Part shown: positions 1-6,441 of the stretch, in pieces
Position numbering within the stretch: the first letter of the stretch is position 1
Layout: each line of letters begins with the position of its first letter
Assembly (NCBI GenBank): GCA_947166205.1
Contig: CAMVDI010000046.1
Span: 1 to 11,073 of the forward strand
DNA from: an uncultured Clostridia bacterium
GTDB taxonomy: Bacteria > Bacillota_A > Clostridia > Christensenellales > Aristaeellaceae
Reading direction: 5' to 3'
DNA length: 11,073 bases
Translations under genes and position numbers: made by a program
The notes under the pieces: generated by a model
What the model was told of the DNA's origin: nothing
What the model saw: only the letters and a program-made list of their open reading frames with translations
Databases searched by the model: none

Positions 1-1
1 C

Positions 2-793
2 CCCGTGGGCGGGATTCACGGAAACTTCGCCATGGTGGGCGTCTTTGAAAAGGGAAAGGCGGACATTCTGCTGCGGGCCCGATCCTCGGGCGGACACGCC
101 AGCGCCCCGGGAAAGCACACGCCCGTGGCCCGGCTGGCGGACTTCGTATGGTATTTTGAGCATAAAAATCCCTTCCGGCGGAAGATGGCGCCGGAGGTGC
201 GGAACCTGTTTGAGCAGCTGGCGCCCTACGCCCCGTTCTACATGCGGATGCTGTTTTCGAACATGTGGCTGTTCAAGCCGCTGCTGCTGCGGGCGCTGCC
301 CGCGATCAGCCCGCAGGCGGGCGCCATGCTGCAGACGACGATCGCCTTTACCCGGCTGTCCGGATCGGACGCCTACAACGTGCTGCCCCAGGAGGCTACC
401 CTGGGGGCGAACATGCGCTTTATCCCCCACGAAGGGATGAAGGCCAGCCTGAAAAAGGTGCGGCGGATCGCGAAGAAGCACGGGCTTGAGATGGAGACCT
501 TCCACGCGGTGGATGCGTCCCGGAGCGTGGATATCTCCGGACCGGGCTTCGGGCTCGTGCGGCAGGTGATCTCCGAGACCTTCCCGGGGCTGGAGACCTG
601 CCCCTATGTCATGACCGGCGCCACGGACGCCCGCTGCTATGAGGAAATCGCGGAGCACGTGGTCCGGTTCACTCCGGTGATCTACGGGCCGGAGCAGATG
701 AAGGGCATGCACGGGCTGAACGAGAACATCGAATACAGCTGCCTGCCCGGCGCGGTGGATTTCTATCGGAATCTGATCGGAGCCAACACGTAA
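2..793 (+). CDS. M20 family metallopeptidase, C-terminal part (5' truncated by window edge)
   Basis: This is the last ~264 residues of a zinc-dependent M20-family (carboxypeptidase S / aminoacylase type) amidohydrolase. The reading frame is open to the left edge, so the GTG at position 5 is probably internal. The catalytic half with the first metal ligands is missing from the window. What remains starts with a GGIHGNFAMVGVFEKG stretch and RSSGGHASAPGKHTPV, typical of the entry into the M20 dimerisation (lid) domain. It ends with MTGATDAR and the GMHGLNENI stretch, whose His is the usual C-terminal metal ligand of the family. The family hydrolyses peptide or N-acyl amino acid bonds; the substrate cannot be told from this part. 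The gene reads toward the convergent phosphatase gene and is followed by a hairpin and a good terminator. Family call is secure; subfamily is inference. Confidence 0.9.
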   Translation, partial: PVGGIHGNFAMVGVFEKGKADILLRARSSGGHASAPGKHTPVARLADFVWYFEHKNPFRRKMAPEVRNLFEQLAPYAPFYMRMLFSNMWLFKPLLLRALPAISPQAGAMLQTTIAFTRLSGSDAYNVLPQEATLGANMRFIPHEGMKASLKKVRRIAKKHGLEMETFHAVDASRSVDISGPGFGLVRQVISETFPGLETCPYVMTGATDARCYEEIAEHVVRFTPVIYGPEQMKGMHGLNENIEYSCLPGAVDFYRNLIGANT

Positions 794-806
794 CCCGCGG
801 GGCCGC

Positions 807-834
807 TTTCCGGATTCCGGGCGGAATCCGGAAA
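807..834. repeat. Perfect 12-bp inverted repeat (hairpin) after the peptidase gene
   Basis: The arms TTTCCGGATTCC (807-818) and GGAATCCGGAAA (823-834) are perfect complements around a 4-nt loop GGGC. It lies 13 bases after the peptidase stop codon. No T-run follows on either strand, so it is not itself a standard terminator. It may protect the 3' end of the transcript or act together with the terminator that follows. Confidence 0.7.
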
Positions 835-855
835 GGGACGGAAGAATACAAAACA

Positions 856-887
856 GGGAGCCCGGATTCACCGGGTTCCCTTTTTTT
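856..887 (+). terminator. Rho-independent terminator of the peptidase gene, possibly bidirectional
   Basis: The stem GGGAGCCCGG (856-865) pairs with CCGGGTTCCC (871-880), with one G-U pair and the loop ATTCA, followed by seven T residues (881-887). Read on the minus strand, the same stem is followed by TGTTTTGT, so it could also stop transcripts of the convergent phosphatase gene, whose stop codon is about 100 bases away. Confidence 0.85.
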
Positions 888-891
888 CCGG

Positions 892-1014
892 CCCTCGGGG
901 CGTTTACACCCGCCCTGCGGAGCGTCTGTGCCTGCCCTTTGGAGCGGCTTTGCCCGCCCTTCGGGGCGGCTGCGCCCGAGCCGGGGGCGTTTACGCCTGG
1001 CCTTCGGGGCCGTT
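892..1014. repeat. Degenerate 21-22 bp tandem repeat spanning the stop codon of the phosphatase gene
   Basis: Five consecutive units (892-912, 913-934, 935-956, 957-978, 979-1000) and a partial sixth share the pattern CCCTtcGGgGCGgytktrCCCG. Units 3 and 4 are the most alike; the first and fifth both carry GGGGCGTTTAC. The fifth unit contains the stop codon of the minus-strand gene (991-993), and the sixth codes for its last residues (NGPEG). The array therefore looks like a copied 3' end of the gene that has since drifted. Each unit also holds a small CCC..GGG hairpin. Confidence 0.6.
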
Positions 1015-3414
1015 ATAGACAAAACCGAGCATGGTAATATCGTCAAACTGGTCCTCGCCGGCGGCGAAGTTCTCAATATCCCGGCGCAGCGCGGGCAGCA
1101 TCTGATCCAGGGGGGAGTCCTTCTCCTGATTCAGCACGCTGAGCAGCCGATCCGCGCCGTACTGCTCGACCTGTGGATTGATGGCTTCCGGAACGCCGTC
1201 CGTATACACGAACAGCCGGTCCCCCGGGCGGAGATCAAGCTCATAATCCTTATAGCGCATGCCTTCCATCCCGGCGAGGGCGAGGCCGTGCTTATCCCGG
1301 AAATACTCATAATCCCCGCCCGCGCGCATGATGACCGGATACTCATGGCCCGCGTTCGCGCAGATCATCTTTCCCGTGGACAGATCGATGATCCCCAGCC
1401 ACACGGTGACGAACATTTCCGCTTCGTTGCCCTCGCAGAGGGAGTTGTTGGCGCGAGTGAGAATCTCCGACGGGGACAGGCCGGACTCCGTCAGGCCGCG
1501 GATGGTGGTTTTGGACCGCATCATGAACAGGGAGGCGGGGATCCCCTTGCCGGAAACGTCCGCGATCACCAGGGCCAGCCTGTTCTCGCCGAGGAAGAAG
1601 AAATCATAGAAGTCTCCGCCCACTTCCTTCGCCGGATCCATGAGGGCCCAGAGAGAGAAGTCATTCCGCGGGAATTTGAAATTCTTCGGCAGGGCGGATT
1701 CCTGAATGACGCGGGCGAACTCCAGCTCCTGCTCCATGCGCTTTTCCGCCGAGTCGATATAGCCCTTCAGCACATCGACCGTCTGGTTGATATCATCGGA
1801 AAGAGAGGCAAACTCCGAAGAGGCGCGCACCGAAACGACCTCGTCCAGATGGCCTTTGGCAATGCGGTCCAGGGAAGATTTGACCCGCTGCAGGTTATTG
1901 ACCACGATGCCCTGCACCAGCATGGAGATCACAAAATAGATCACGGCAAAAAGGATGATATCCGCCAGGGCGGTTTCATAGGCCTGGGCATCCCGGTCCG
2001 CGTAGATATCCTCCAGCGGCAGCTGCATCAGCATCAGCGTTCCCGCGTCCAGACGCTCGGTCTGGCAGAGCCCTTCCACATTGAACAGCGCCGCGGAAAA
2101 GGGAGTGGACTGAGGCTGCGCCATCATCAGGGTCAGCTCATCCTGATCCATGGTTTCGCCGGCGTGACTGCCCTCGAGGACGCGCCCGCTGGTCCGGATG
2201 ACCGAACAGAAGCCCGTGCCTTCCGCCCTGGAGCGGACGAGCGCTTCGCGGAGAGTGTCGATTCCGAGCTTCTCCGACAACCCTTCCGTGTCAATGACGG
2301 TCTGGATCATGCCGCCTTCGCACCGGGCGCCGGCGACCATCCGGGCGGCGGACACGCGGGCGAACCTGCTTTCCAGATTCCCCTCCAGCACGTTGTACAG
2401 CAGACCGCTGTAGACGGAGGTGCTGCCCGCGGAGGCGATCAGGCGGCCGTCGCGGCCGATGACGGCCACGGCCGTCAGCTGATAAAGGGTGCGCATCTCT
2501 TCCAGAAAGGCGGCGTCCGCCTTTTCCAGCCCGCCGGAGAGGCTGACGGCCTTCGAGATCGCGACGGCATCCTCCCGGGCGGCCTCTCCTGCCAGTTCGG
2601 CAGCCCTGTCCTCCGTCTCCCGGATCCGGAGATACGCGTTCCGGGCTTCGGCGGCCGACTGGCGCAGCAGATCCTTTCCGCTCTGAATCGCGGACTGGGT
2701 TTCCAGCCCGAAGGAGAACAGCATGGTGATCACAAGGACCGAGGCCGTGGCGGTGAACAGCCAGAAACGGAATTTACGGGCGATCGGGTTTTCCTCCGGG
2801 GGGACCCGGACCAGCGGATTCTTCCATTCGCCCGTCAGAATCAGGATCACGGCCGCGGAAACGCCCATGCCCAGGGCGGTGAAGATGATCATGGGCGGCG
2901 CGCAGACTCTCACCACGTAGAAGGCCATGTCAAGGTCATCCCGATGGGTCACGAAGATCACGTACATATGGAAAACTTCCATCAGGGCGCCGGTAAAGAA
3001 GGCATAGACCGGGGAGGGCATTTTCCGCCTGAGCATCAGCCGGTTCACCGCCGCGGCCAGGAACCCGGCGAGGACGGTGGAAAGGCTGCAGGCGATCCGG
3101 GTATAGGAGCCGATTCCCCAGTATGTTCCCGCGATGAAGCGCTCAACACCGCCGATCAGGCCAGCCAGAATGCCGGAAAAGGGATCAAAAAAAAGACCCG
3201 CGCAAAGGGGACCCATATCGCGCACATTCAGCATCATCGGGCCGTAATTCACGCCGAAATGGGTGGACAGAACCGAGCAGAGACCGTAGATGAGGCCGAC
3301 CAGCAGCTTCATCGCCGGCTTTCCCATCTTCTGTTTCGCCGCCTTCCAGAGGAGGCCTGTCAGCAGCACATACAGCGCTGTGAGCGCGGACATTTTGAGA
3401 AACATCATGAGCAT
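991..3414 (-). CDS. Membrane sensor PP2C phosphatase: LytS-type 5TM, extracytoplasmic domain, HAMP, SpoIIE/RsbU domain
   Basis: An 807-residue membrane protein predicted to dephosphorylate a phosphoserine/threonine partner, as RsbU and SpoIIE do for STAS anti-anti-sigma factors. Residues ~8-195 are a multi-helix block resembling the 5TM receptor domain of LytS (N63-V-R-D, then a glycine-rich GILAGLIGGVERF stretch). A further helix (~216-236), an unrecognised outside domain (~240-480) and a helix (~484-505) follow, then a HAMP-like linker (~503-556) and a short coiled stretch. The phosphatase domain (~560-800) has all the metal-binding motifs: GGDFYD (599-604), ADVSGKG (618-624), ANAGH (686-690), YTDG (737-740) and DDITML (791-796), so it should be active. 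The chosen ATG has AGAAGGG about 10 bases upstream and a strong promoter behind that. Two membrane input modules on one phosphatase suggest two signals. No kinase, anti-sigma or STAS partner lies in the window. Confidence 0.93.
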   Translation of the reverse strand: MLMMFLKMSALTALYVLLTGLLWKAAKQKMGKPAMKLLVGLIYGLCSVLSTHFGVNYGPMMLNVRDMGPLCAGLFFDPFSGILAGLIGGVERFIAGTYWGIGSYTRIACSLSTVLAGFLAAAVNRLMLRRKMPSPVYAFFTGALMEVFHMYVIFVTHRDDLDMAFYVVRVCAPPMIIFTALGMGVSAAVILILTGEWKNPLVRVPPEENPIARKFRFWLFTATASVLVITMLFSFGLETQSAIQSGKDLLRQSAAEARNAYLRIRETEDRAAELAGEAAREDAVAISKAVSLSGGLEKADAAFLEEMRTLYQLTAVAVIGRDGRLIASAGSTSVYSGLLYNVLEGNLESRFARVSAARMVAGARCEGGMIQTVIDTEGLSEKLGIDTLREALVRSRAEGTGFCSVIRTSGRVLEGSHAGETMDQDELTLMMAQPQSTPFSAALFNVEGLCQTERLDAGTLMLMQLPLEDIYADRDAQAYETALADIILFAVIYFVISMLVQGIVVNNLQRVKSSLDRIAKGHLDEVVSVRASSEFASLSDDINQTVDVLKGYIDSAEKRMEQELEFARVIQESALPKNFKFPRNDFSLWALMDPAKEVGGDFYDFFFLGENRLALVIADVSGKGIPASLFMMRSKTTIRGLTESGLSPSEILTRANNSLCEGNEAEMFVTVWLGIIDLSTGKMICANAGHEYPVIMRAGGDYEYFRDKHGLALAGMEGMRYKDYELDLRPGDRLFVYTDGVPEAINPQVEQYGADRLLSVLNQEKDSPLDQMLPALRRDIENFAAGEDQFDDITMLGFVYNGPEGQA

Positions 3415-3488
3415 GATGCGGTTTCCCTTCTTTTCACAAGAATCGGAAAGTACAGCCCGGCGGAGCCGGGAAAAAGATCGACGAACTG

Positions 3489-3517
3489 ATTATATTTTAT
3501 GTCTTTTCCGGTGTCAA
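3489..3517 (-). promoter_or_regulatory. Consensus sigma-A promoter of the phosphatase gene
   Basis: On the minus strand TTGACA (3512-3517) and TATAAT (3489-3494) are separated by exactly 17 bases, a perfect match to the housekeeping consensus. Transcription should begin near 3482, giving a leader of about 68 nt that contains a short CCGGG hairpin (3456-3470) ahead of the ribosome binding site. Confidence 0.92.
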
Positions 3518-3541
3518 CGGCGAAGGCGGGGAAGCGGGGCG

Positions 3542-3590
3542 GAAAAAAAGGACCGGAAACGCGCTTTTCAGGGGAGCGCTTTTCCGGTCC
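3542..3590 (-). terminator. Strong Rho-independent terminator of the peroxidase gene
   Basis: The arms at 3575-3590 and 3550-3565 form a 16-bp stem with one mismatch around a 9-nt loop, followed on the minus strand by seven T residues. It insulates the peroxidase transcript from the phosphatase promoter 25 bases further on. The distance from the peroxidase stop codon (165 bases) is long and is filled by the GC-rich repeat described separately. Confidence 0.92.
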
Positions 3591-3595
3591 GGAGA

Positions 3596-3726
3596 CTGCA
3601 GCTTTGTTTCGCCGGGGCCCTGGGCTGTGGCTTTTCCATGCCGGGGCCGGCGGCCCGGGACTGCCGCTTTGCTTCGCCGGGAGCCCGGGGCTTTCGCCCG
3701 GCTTCGCCGGCTCCGGCGGCCCGGGG
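3596..3726. repeat. Two ~65-bp degenerate tandem units after the peroxidase gene
   Basis: Units 3596-3660 and 3661-3726 both begin CTGC-GCTTTG-TTCGCCGGG and both end with a GGCGGCCCGGG block, with a less similar middle containing GGCTTTTCC or GGCTTCGCC. They occupy the GC-rich 3' untranslated stretch between the peroxidase stop codon (3755) and its terminator. Unlike the other 3' repeats here they do not reach the stop codon. Confidence 0.55.
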
Positions 3727-3754
3727 CGGGCGCGTTTCGCGGCGGGGAAGGGGA

Positions 3755-4300
3755 TTACAGGGCGGCGGTGACCGCTTCCCGGACGTCCTTCATATCCACG
3801 GTGGGCTCAAACCGGGCGATGACCTGGCCTTCACGGTTGATCAGGAACTTCGTGAAATTCCATCTGATATAGGCCTTGTCGCCGTACTTCCTGTTGTTCA
3901 TATCCGAGAACTTGTTCAGCGCGGCGTTCTTCAGGCCCTTGCCGAAGCCGGCGAAAGGCTTTTCCGTCGCCAGGAAAACGAAGAGCGGATCCGCCGAATC
4001 GCCGTTCACGTCGATCTTGGTGAACTGGGGGAATTCCGTACCGAACTTCAGGGTGCAGAACTCATGAATCTCGTCATCGCTGCCGGGGGCCTGGTTCGCG
4101 AACTGGTTGCAGGGGAAGTCCAGAATTTCAAAGCCCTGATCCTTCAGATCCCTGTACATGGCTTCGAGAGGCTCGTAGTGAGGCGTAAAGCCGCAGCCGG
4201 TGGCCGTATTGACGATCAGAAGAACCTTTCCCCGATAATCCGCCAGGCTGACCTCCTGACCCTTCCTGTCCTTCACGGTGAAATCATAAACGGTTTTCAT
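3755..4300 (-). CDS. Glutathione peroxidase family protein (probably thioredoxin-dependent)
   Basis: A 181-residue cytoplasmic thiol peroxidase that reduces hydrogen or organic peroxides. It covers the whole GPx domain. The peroxidatic Cys36 lies in NTATGCGFTPHYEPLE, Gln70 in FPCNQFANQAPG, and Trp147-Asn148 in RWNFTKFL; together these form the family's catalytic tetrad. The cysteine at 82 (EFCTLKFGTEFP) matches the resolving cysteine of non-selenium, thioredoxin-using members, so thioredoxin rather than glutathione is the likely reductant. This is inference from motifs. There is no sign of selenocysteine. The ATG at 4300 is chosen because AAAGGAG stands 8 bases upstream and the family begins here; the frame is open further up to 4483, but that part is GC-rich and unlike any GPx. 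The gene is divergent from the MATE gene and ends in its own terminator. Confidence 0.95.
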   Translation of the reverse strand: MKTVYDFTVKDRKGQEVSLADYRGKVLLIVNTATGCGFTPHYEPLEAMYRDLKDQGFEILDFPCNQFANQAPGSDDEIHEFCTLKFGTEFPQFTKIDVNGDSADPLFVFLATEKPFAGFGKGLKNAALNKFSDMNNRKYGDKAYIRWNFTKFLINREGQVIARFEPTVDMKDVREAVTAAL

Positions 4301-4448
4301 TTCCTGCTCTCCTTTCAGATATCTTCTTTCCGCTGCTGAAGCAGCCTTTCCGGCCTTCGCCCCGCTTTCGGGGCCGGATCCCGAAGGATGCCTCCCCGGC
4401 CGGACGGGAGGCCGCGCATCAAGGGCTTCACTGGCTATCATTTGATGC
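4301..4448 (-). other. Hairpin-rich 5' leader of the peroxidase gene
   Basis: Between the predicted transcription start and the start codon lie about 148 nt with four separate inverted repeats. In transcript order they are: GCATCAA/TTGATGC (4442-4448 with 4416-4422), GCCTCCC/GGGAGGC (4406-4412 with 4390-4396), CCTTCG/CGAAGG (4382-4387 with 4354-4359) enclosing a GCCCC/GGGGC stem, and GCTGC/GCAGC with a 4-base loop (4341-4345 with 4332-4336). The ribosome binding site is near 4308-4314. I do not recognise a known riboswitch or T-box; whether the leader regulates is unknown. Confidence 0.5.
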
Positions 4449-4454
4449 AAGTAT

Positions 4455-4483
4455 ATTTTATCAAATATAAATGCGCCTGTCAA
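4455..4483 (-). promoter_or_regulatory. Sigma-A promoter of the peroxidase gene
   Basis: On the minus strand TTGACA (4478-4483) and TAAAAT (4455-4460) are 17 bases apart. The AT-rich spacer and -10 region (4456-4470) hold a partial palindrome that loosely resembles a PerR box; see findings. The start of transcription would be near 4448. Confidence 0.85.
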
Positions 4484-4538
4484 GCGCCCTGAAAAGAAAT
4501 ATTCTGAAAATCCCGGGGAAGAAAAACGCGCTCCGGGA

Positions 4539-4567
4539 CTGCAAAACAGTTCAAACTATGATATGAT
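4539..4567 (+). promoter_or_regulatory. Extended -10 promoter of the MATE gene
   Basis: TGATATGAT (4559-4567) is an extended -10 element (TGn plus TATGAT). The -35 at 17 bases (4539-4544, CTGCAA) is poor, as is common for extended -10 promoters. An overlapping second TATGAT lies at 4557-4562. The leader to the ATG would be about 80 nt. It is back to back with the peroxidase promoter, about 55 bases away. Confidence 0.65.
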
Positions 4568-4654
4568 AGTCGATACGGCAGCATTCCGAAGCGGCAGGAT
4601 ACCGGTCCGGCGTGCTCTGTCCGGCTGTACAAAGCATCACCGATCGGAGGCAGC

Positions 4655-6004
4655 ATGGCACGGTTCATTCGAACGGATTCCGACATGACCCAGGGAAGCA
4701 TCGGGCGTCACCTTTTCAATTTTGCCCTGCCCACGGGGGTCGGGCTGCTCTTTCAGCAGCTTTACAACACGGTGGATACGCTGGTGGTCGGCAACTTTGT
4801 GTCCAAGGAGGCCCAGGCCGCGGTCGGGTCCACGGGCCCGATCATCAACACCGTGGTCGGCTTCTGCGCCGGCCTGGCCACCGGCGCCTCCGTGATCATC
4901 TCCCAGCGGTACGGCGCCCACGACGAGGAGGGGCTGAAGAAAGCCGTCCATACGACGATTTTCGTCACCATTCTGCTCAGCCTGCTGGCGACGGCTGCGG
5001 GCCTTCTGATCATTCAGCCCATGCTGGCCTTCATGCAGACGCCCGCGGACGTGTGGGAGGACGCGAGCCTGTACCTGACCATCTATTTCTCCGGGATCGG
5101 GGGCATCCTGTTCTACAACATGGGCAGCGGAATCCTGCGGGCGGTGGGGGACTCCCGGCGGCCGCTCCTCTTTCTGATCCTCTCCGCCGGGCTGAACACG
5201 GTGCTGGATCTCGTTTTCGTGCTGGCTTTCGGGATGAAGGTGGACGGGGTCGCCCTGGCGACCATTCTGGCGCAGATCGTTTCCGCGTTGGCGATTCTTG
5301 TTTCGCTGACCCGGGAAAAATCCGCCTACGGGATCCGGTGGAAGGAGCTGCGGATTGACCGGAAATCCCTGTCCGGGATTCTGCGGATCGGCATGCCCTC
5401 CAGCGTGCAGTCGGCCATCACCGCCTTCTCAAACGTGTTTGTCCAGTCCTATATCAACGCCTTCGGCTCCGCCTGCATGGCGGGATACTCCATCTACGGG
5501 AAGCTGGACGCGTTTGTGCTGATTCCGGTGCAGTCCCTGGCCATGGCGTCCACGACCATGGTCGGGCAGAACTGGGGCGCCCGTCAGAAGCGGCGGGCCA
5601 GGGAAAGCGTTTCCACCGCCGTGAAAATGAGCCTGATCTCCACGGTGGTGCTCGGAGTGCTTTCCTTCCTGGCCGCCGCCCAGCTGATCGGACTGTTCTC
5701 TCCGGATCCGGAGGTGGTCGATTACGGCGTCCGCTTTATCCGCATCATCACGCCCTTCTATCTGACCATCACCTTCAACCAGATCTATGCCGGTGCGCTG
5801 CGGGGCATCGGGGACGCCACGGCCCCGACGGTGATCATGCTCTGCTCCTTCGTCGTGTTCCGCCAGATCTACCTCTTTGTCACCAGAACCATGAATCTGG
5901 GCTTTCTCTCCGTGGCGCTGGCCTATCCCATGGGGTGGATTCTCTGCTCGGCGCTGCTGATCATCCGGTACAGAAGGAGCCGGCTTTTTACCGACCGGAT
6001 CTGA
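4655..6004 (+). CDS. MATE family efflux transporter
   Basis: A 449-residue inner-membrane multidrug and toxin extrusion transporter, the usual length for the family. Such proteins export cationic drugs or metabolites using a sodium or proton gradient; the substrate here is unknown. It has two homologous halves of about six helices. The repeated loop LRAVGDSRRPL (162-172) in the first half mirrors LRGIGDATAPT (382-392) in the second. The N-terminal GSIGRHLFNFALPTGVGLLFQQLYNTVDTLVVG stretch is split here only by description: GSIGRHLFNFALP then the VDTLVVG motif, both typical. The ATG at 4655 has GGAGG only 4 bases upstream, which is close, but the next Met (4685) has no ribosome binding site. 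No terminator is visible directly after the stop. A 17-base stretch of the last codons recurs after the stop codon. Confidence 0.95.
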   Translation: MARFIRTDSDMTQGSIGRHLFNFALPTGVGLLFQQLYNTVDTLVVGNFVSKEAQAAVGSTGPIINTVVGFCAGLATGASVIISQRYGAHDEEGLKKAVHTTIFVTILLSLLATAAGLLIIQPMLAFMQTPADVWEDASLYLTIYFSGIGGILFYNMGSGILRAVGDSRRPLLFLILSAGLNTVLDLVFVLAFGMKVDGVALATILAQIVSALAILVSLTREKSAYGIRWKELRIDRKSLSGILRIGMPSSVQSAITAFSNVFVQSYINAFGSACMAGYSIYGKLDAFVLIPVQSLAMASTTMVGQNWGARQKRRARESVSTAVKMSLISTVVLGVLSFLAAAQLIGLFSPDPEVVDYGVRFIRIITPFYLTITFNQIYAGALRGIGDATAPTVIMLCSFVVFRQIYLFVTRTMNLGFLSVALAYPMGWILCSALLIIRYRRSRLFTDRI

Positions 6005-6022
6005 AGTACAGAGGGAGCCGGC
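5968..6022. repeat. 17-bp direct repeat flanking the MATE stop codon (38-bp spacing)
   Basis: GTACAGAAGGAGCCGGC (5968-5984), inside the last codons, recurs with one difference at 6006-6022, just after the TGA (6002-6004). The sequence following each copy is not similar. It resembles the other stop-codon repeats in the window but is short. Confidence 0.6.
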
Positions 6023-6053
6023 GCGAAATTCAAAAAAAAGACGGCACAGGATC

Positions 6054-6082
6054 TTGTACTTCTTCCCAAAAAGGACTACAAT
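6054..6082 (+). promoter_or_regulatory. Sigma-A promoter of the small acidic ORF
   Basis: TTGTAC (6054-6059) and TACAAT (6077-6082) are 17 bases apart. A start near 6089 would leave a leader of about 33 nt before the ATG at 6122, just enough for the ribosome binding site. Confidence 0.75.
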
Positions 6083-6121
6083 ATTCCGCGGTTCTGATGA
6101 TTTCTGAGAGGTGGCCGTGTT

Positions 6122-6265
6122 ATGAATGAGGATCTGAAAGAGACACAGGAACTGTGGGAAGAAACGCATCCCTGGCTGTCCCGGCTGACGGACAGCGGAG
6201 ACGACGAGGAGGACTCCGTCGGCGAGGTGATCCGCTATACGCTCGACGAGCTGCGGCTGGCTTAG
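6122..6265 (+). CDS. Small acidic protein of unknown function (47 aa)
   Basis: I do not recognise this protein. The frame begins MNEDLKETQELWEETHPW and ends GEVIRYTLDELRLA. It has about 15 acidic against 4 basic residues, with an acidic cluster SGDDEEDS near residues 25-32 between two stretches that could be helices. It has no membrane segment, signal peptide or cysteine. Support for a real gene: a good promoter 40 bases upstream, an AGAGG site about 10 bases before the ATG, and coding-like codon choice with G/C in most third positions. It is the only gene in its transcription unit unless MATE read-through occurs, and it converges on the TIR gene. Acidic small proteins can be regulators, antitoxins or inhibitors; nothing here chooses between these. 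Confidence 0.65.
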   Translation: MNEDLKETQELWEETHPWLSRLTDSGDDEEDSVGEVIRYTLDELRLA

Positions 6266-6279
6266 AGACTTTTTTCCCG

Positions 6280-6300
6280 GACAGTTTCCCGGAAACTGTC
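6280..6300. repeat. Perfect 21-bp palindrome after the small ORF
   Basis: GACAGTTTCC (6280-6289) and GGAAACTGTC (6291-6300) are exact reverse complements around one central C. Six T residues (6270-6275) precede it rather than follow it, so it does not form a normal terminator in either direction. It could be a protein binding site or a transcript-end hairpin. Confidence 0.6.
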
Positions 6301-6397
6301 ACTTCATGGACTTGTACATTCCGCCCGCCTGAATCCGGACGCGCTGCGGTCAGCCGCCGGTCAGGAGCTTTCATTTCCATATTCCGCACATTCCGCT

Positions 6398-6441
6398 GAA
6401 AACGGACGCCGCGCCCATATGATCCGCCGGCGTCCGTTTTC
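6398..6441. terminator. Convergent hairpin, possible bidirectional terminator
   Basis: GAAAACGGACGCC (6398-6410) and GGCGTCCGTTTTC (6429-6441) form a perfect 13-bp stem with an 18-nt loop. On either strand the 3' arm ends in TTTTC, so the T-run is within the stem. It lies between the convergent small ORF and TIR gene, where a shared terminator is expected. The weak T-run keeps confidence moderate. Confidence 0.5.

Noticed and set aside
928..3489. Long plus-strand open frame (853 codons) opposite the phosphatase gene
   Set aside because: Its translation is low-complexity, rich in H, G, Q and R, and mirrors the codon bias of the minus-strand gene, which has complete PP2C motifs, a promoter and a ribosome binding site.
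4301..4448. T-box or known riboswitch in the peroxidase leader
   Set aside because: The T-box GGTGGNACCGCG core is missing and no terminator lies before the ribosome binding site; stems match no class I can name.
4301..4483. 61-codon N-terminal extension of the peroxidase frame
   Set aside because: It covers the promoter and hairpin leader, and the ATG at 4300 has a strong ribosome binding site at the normal family start.
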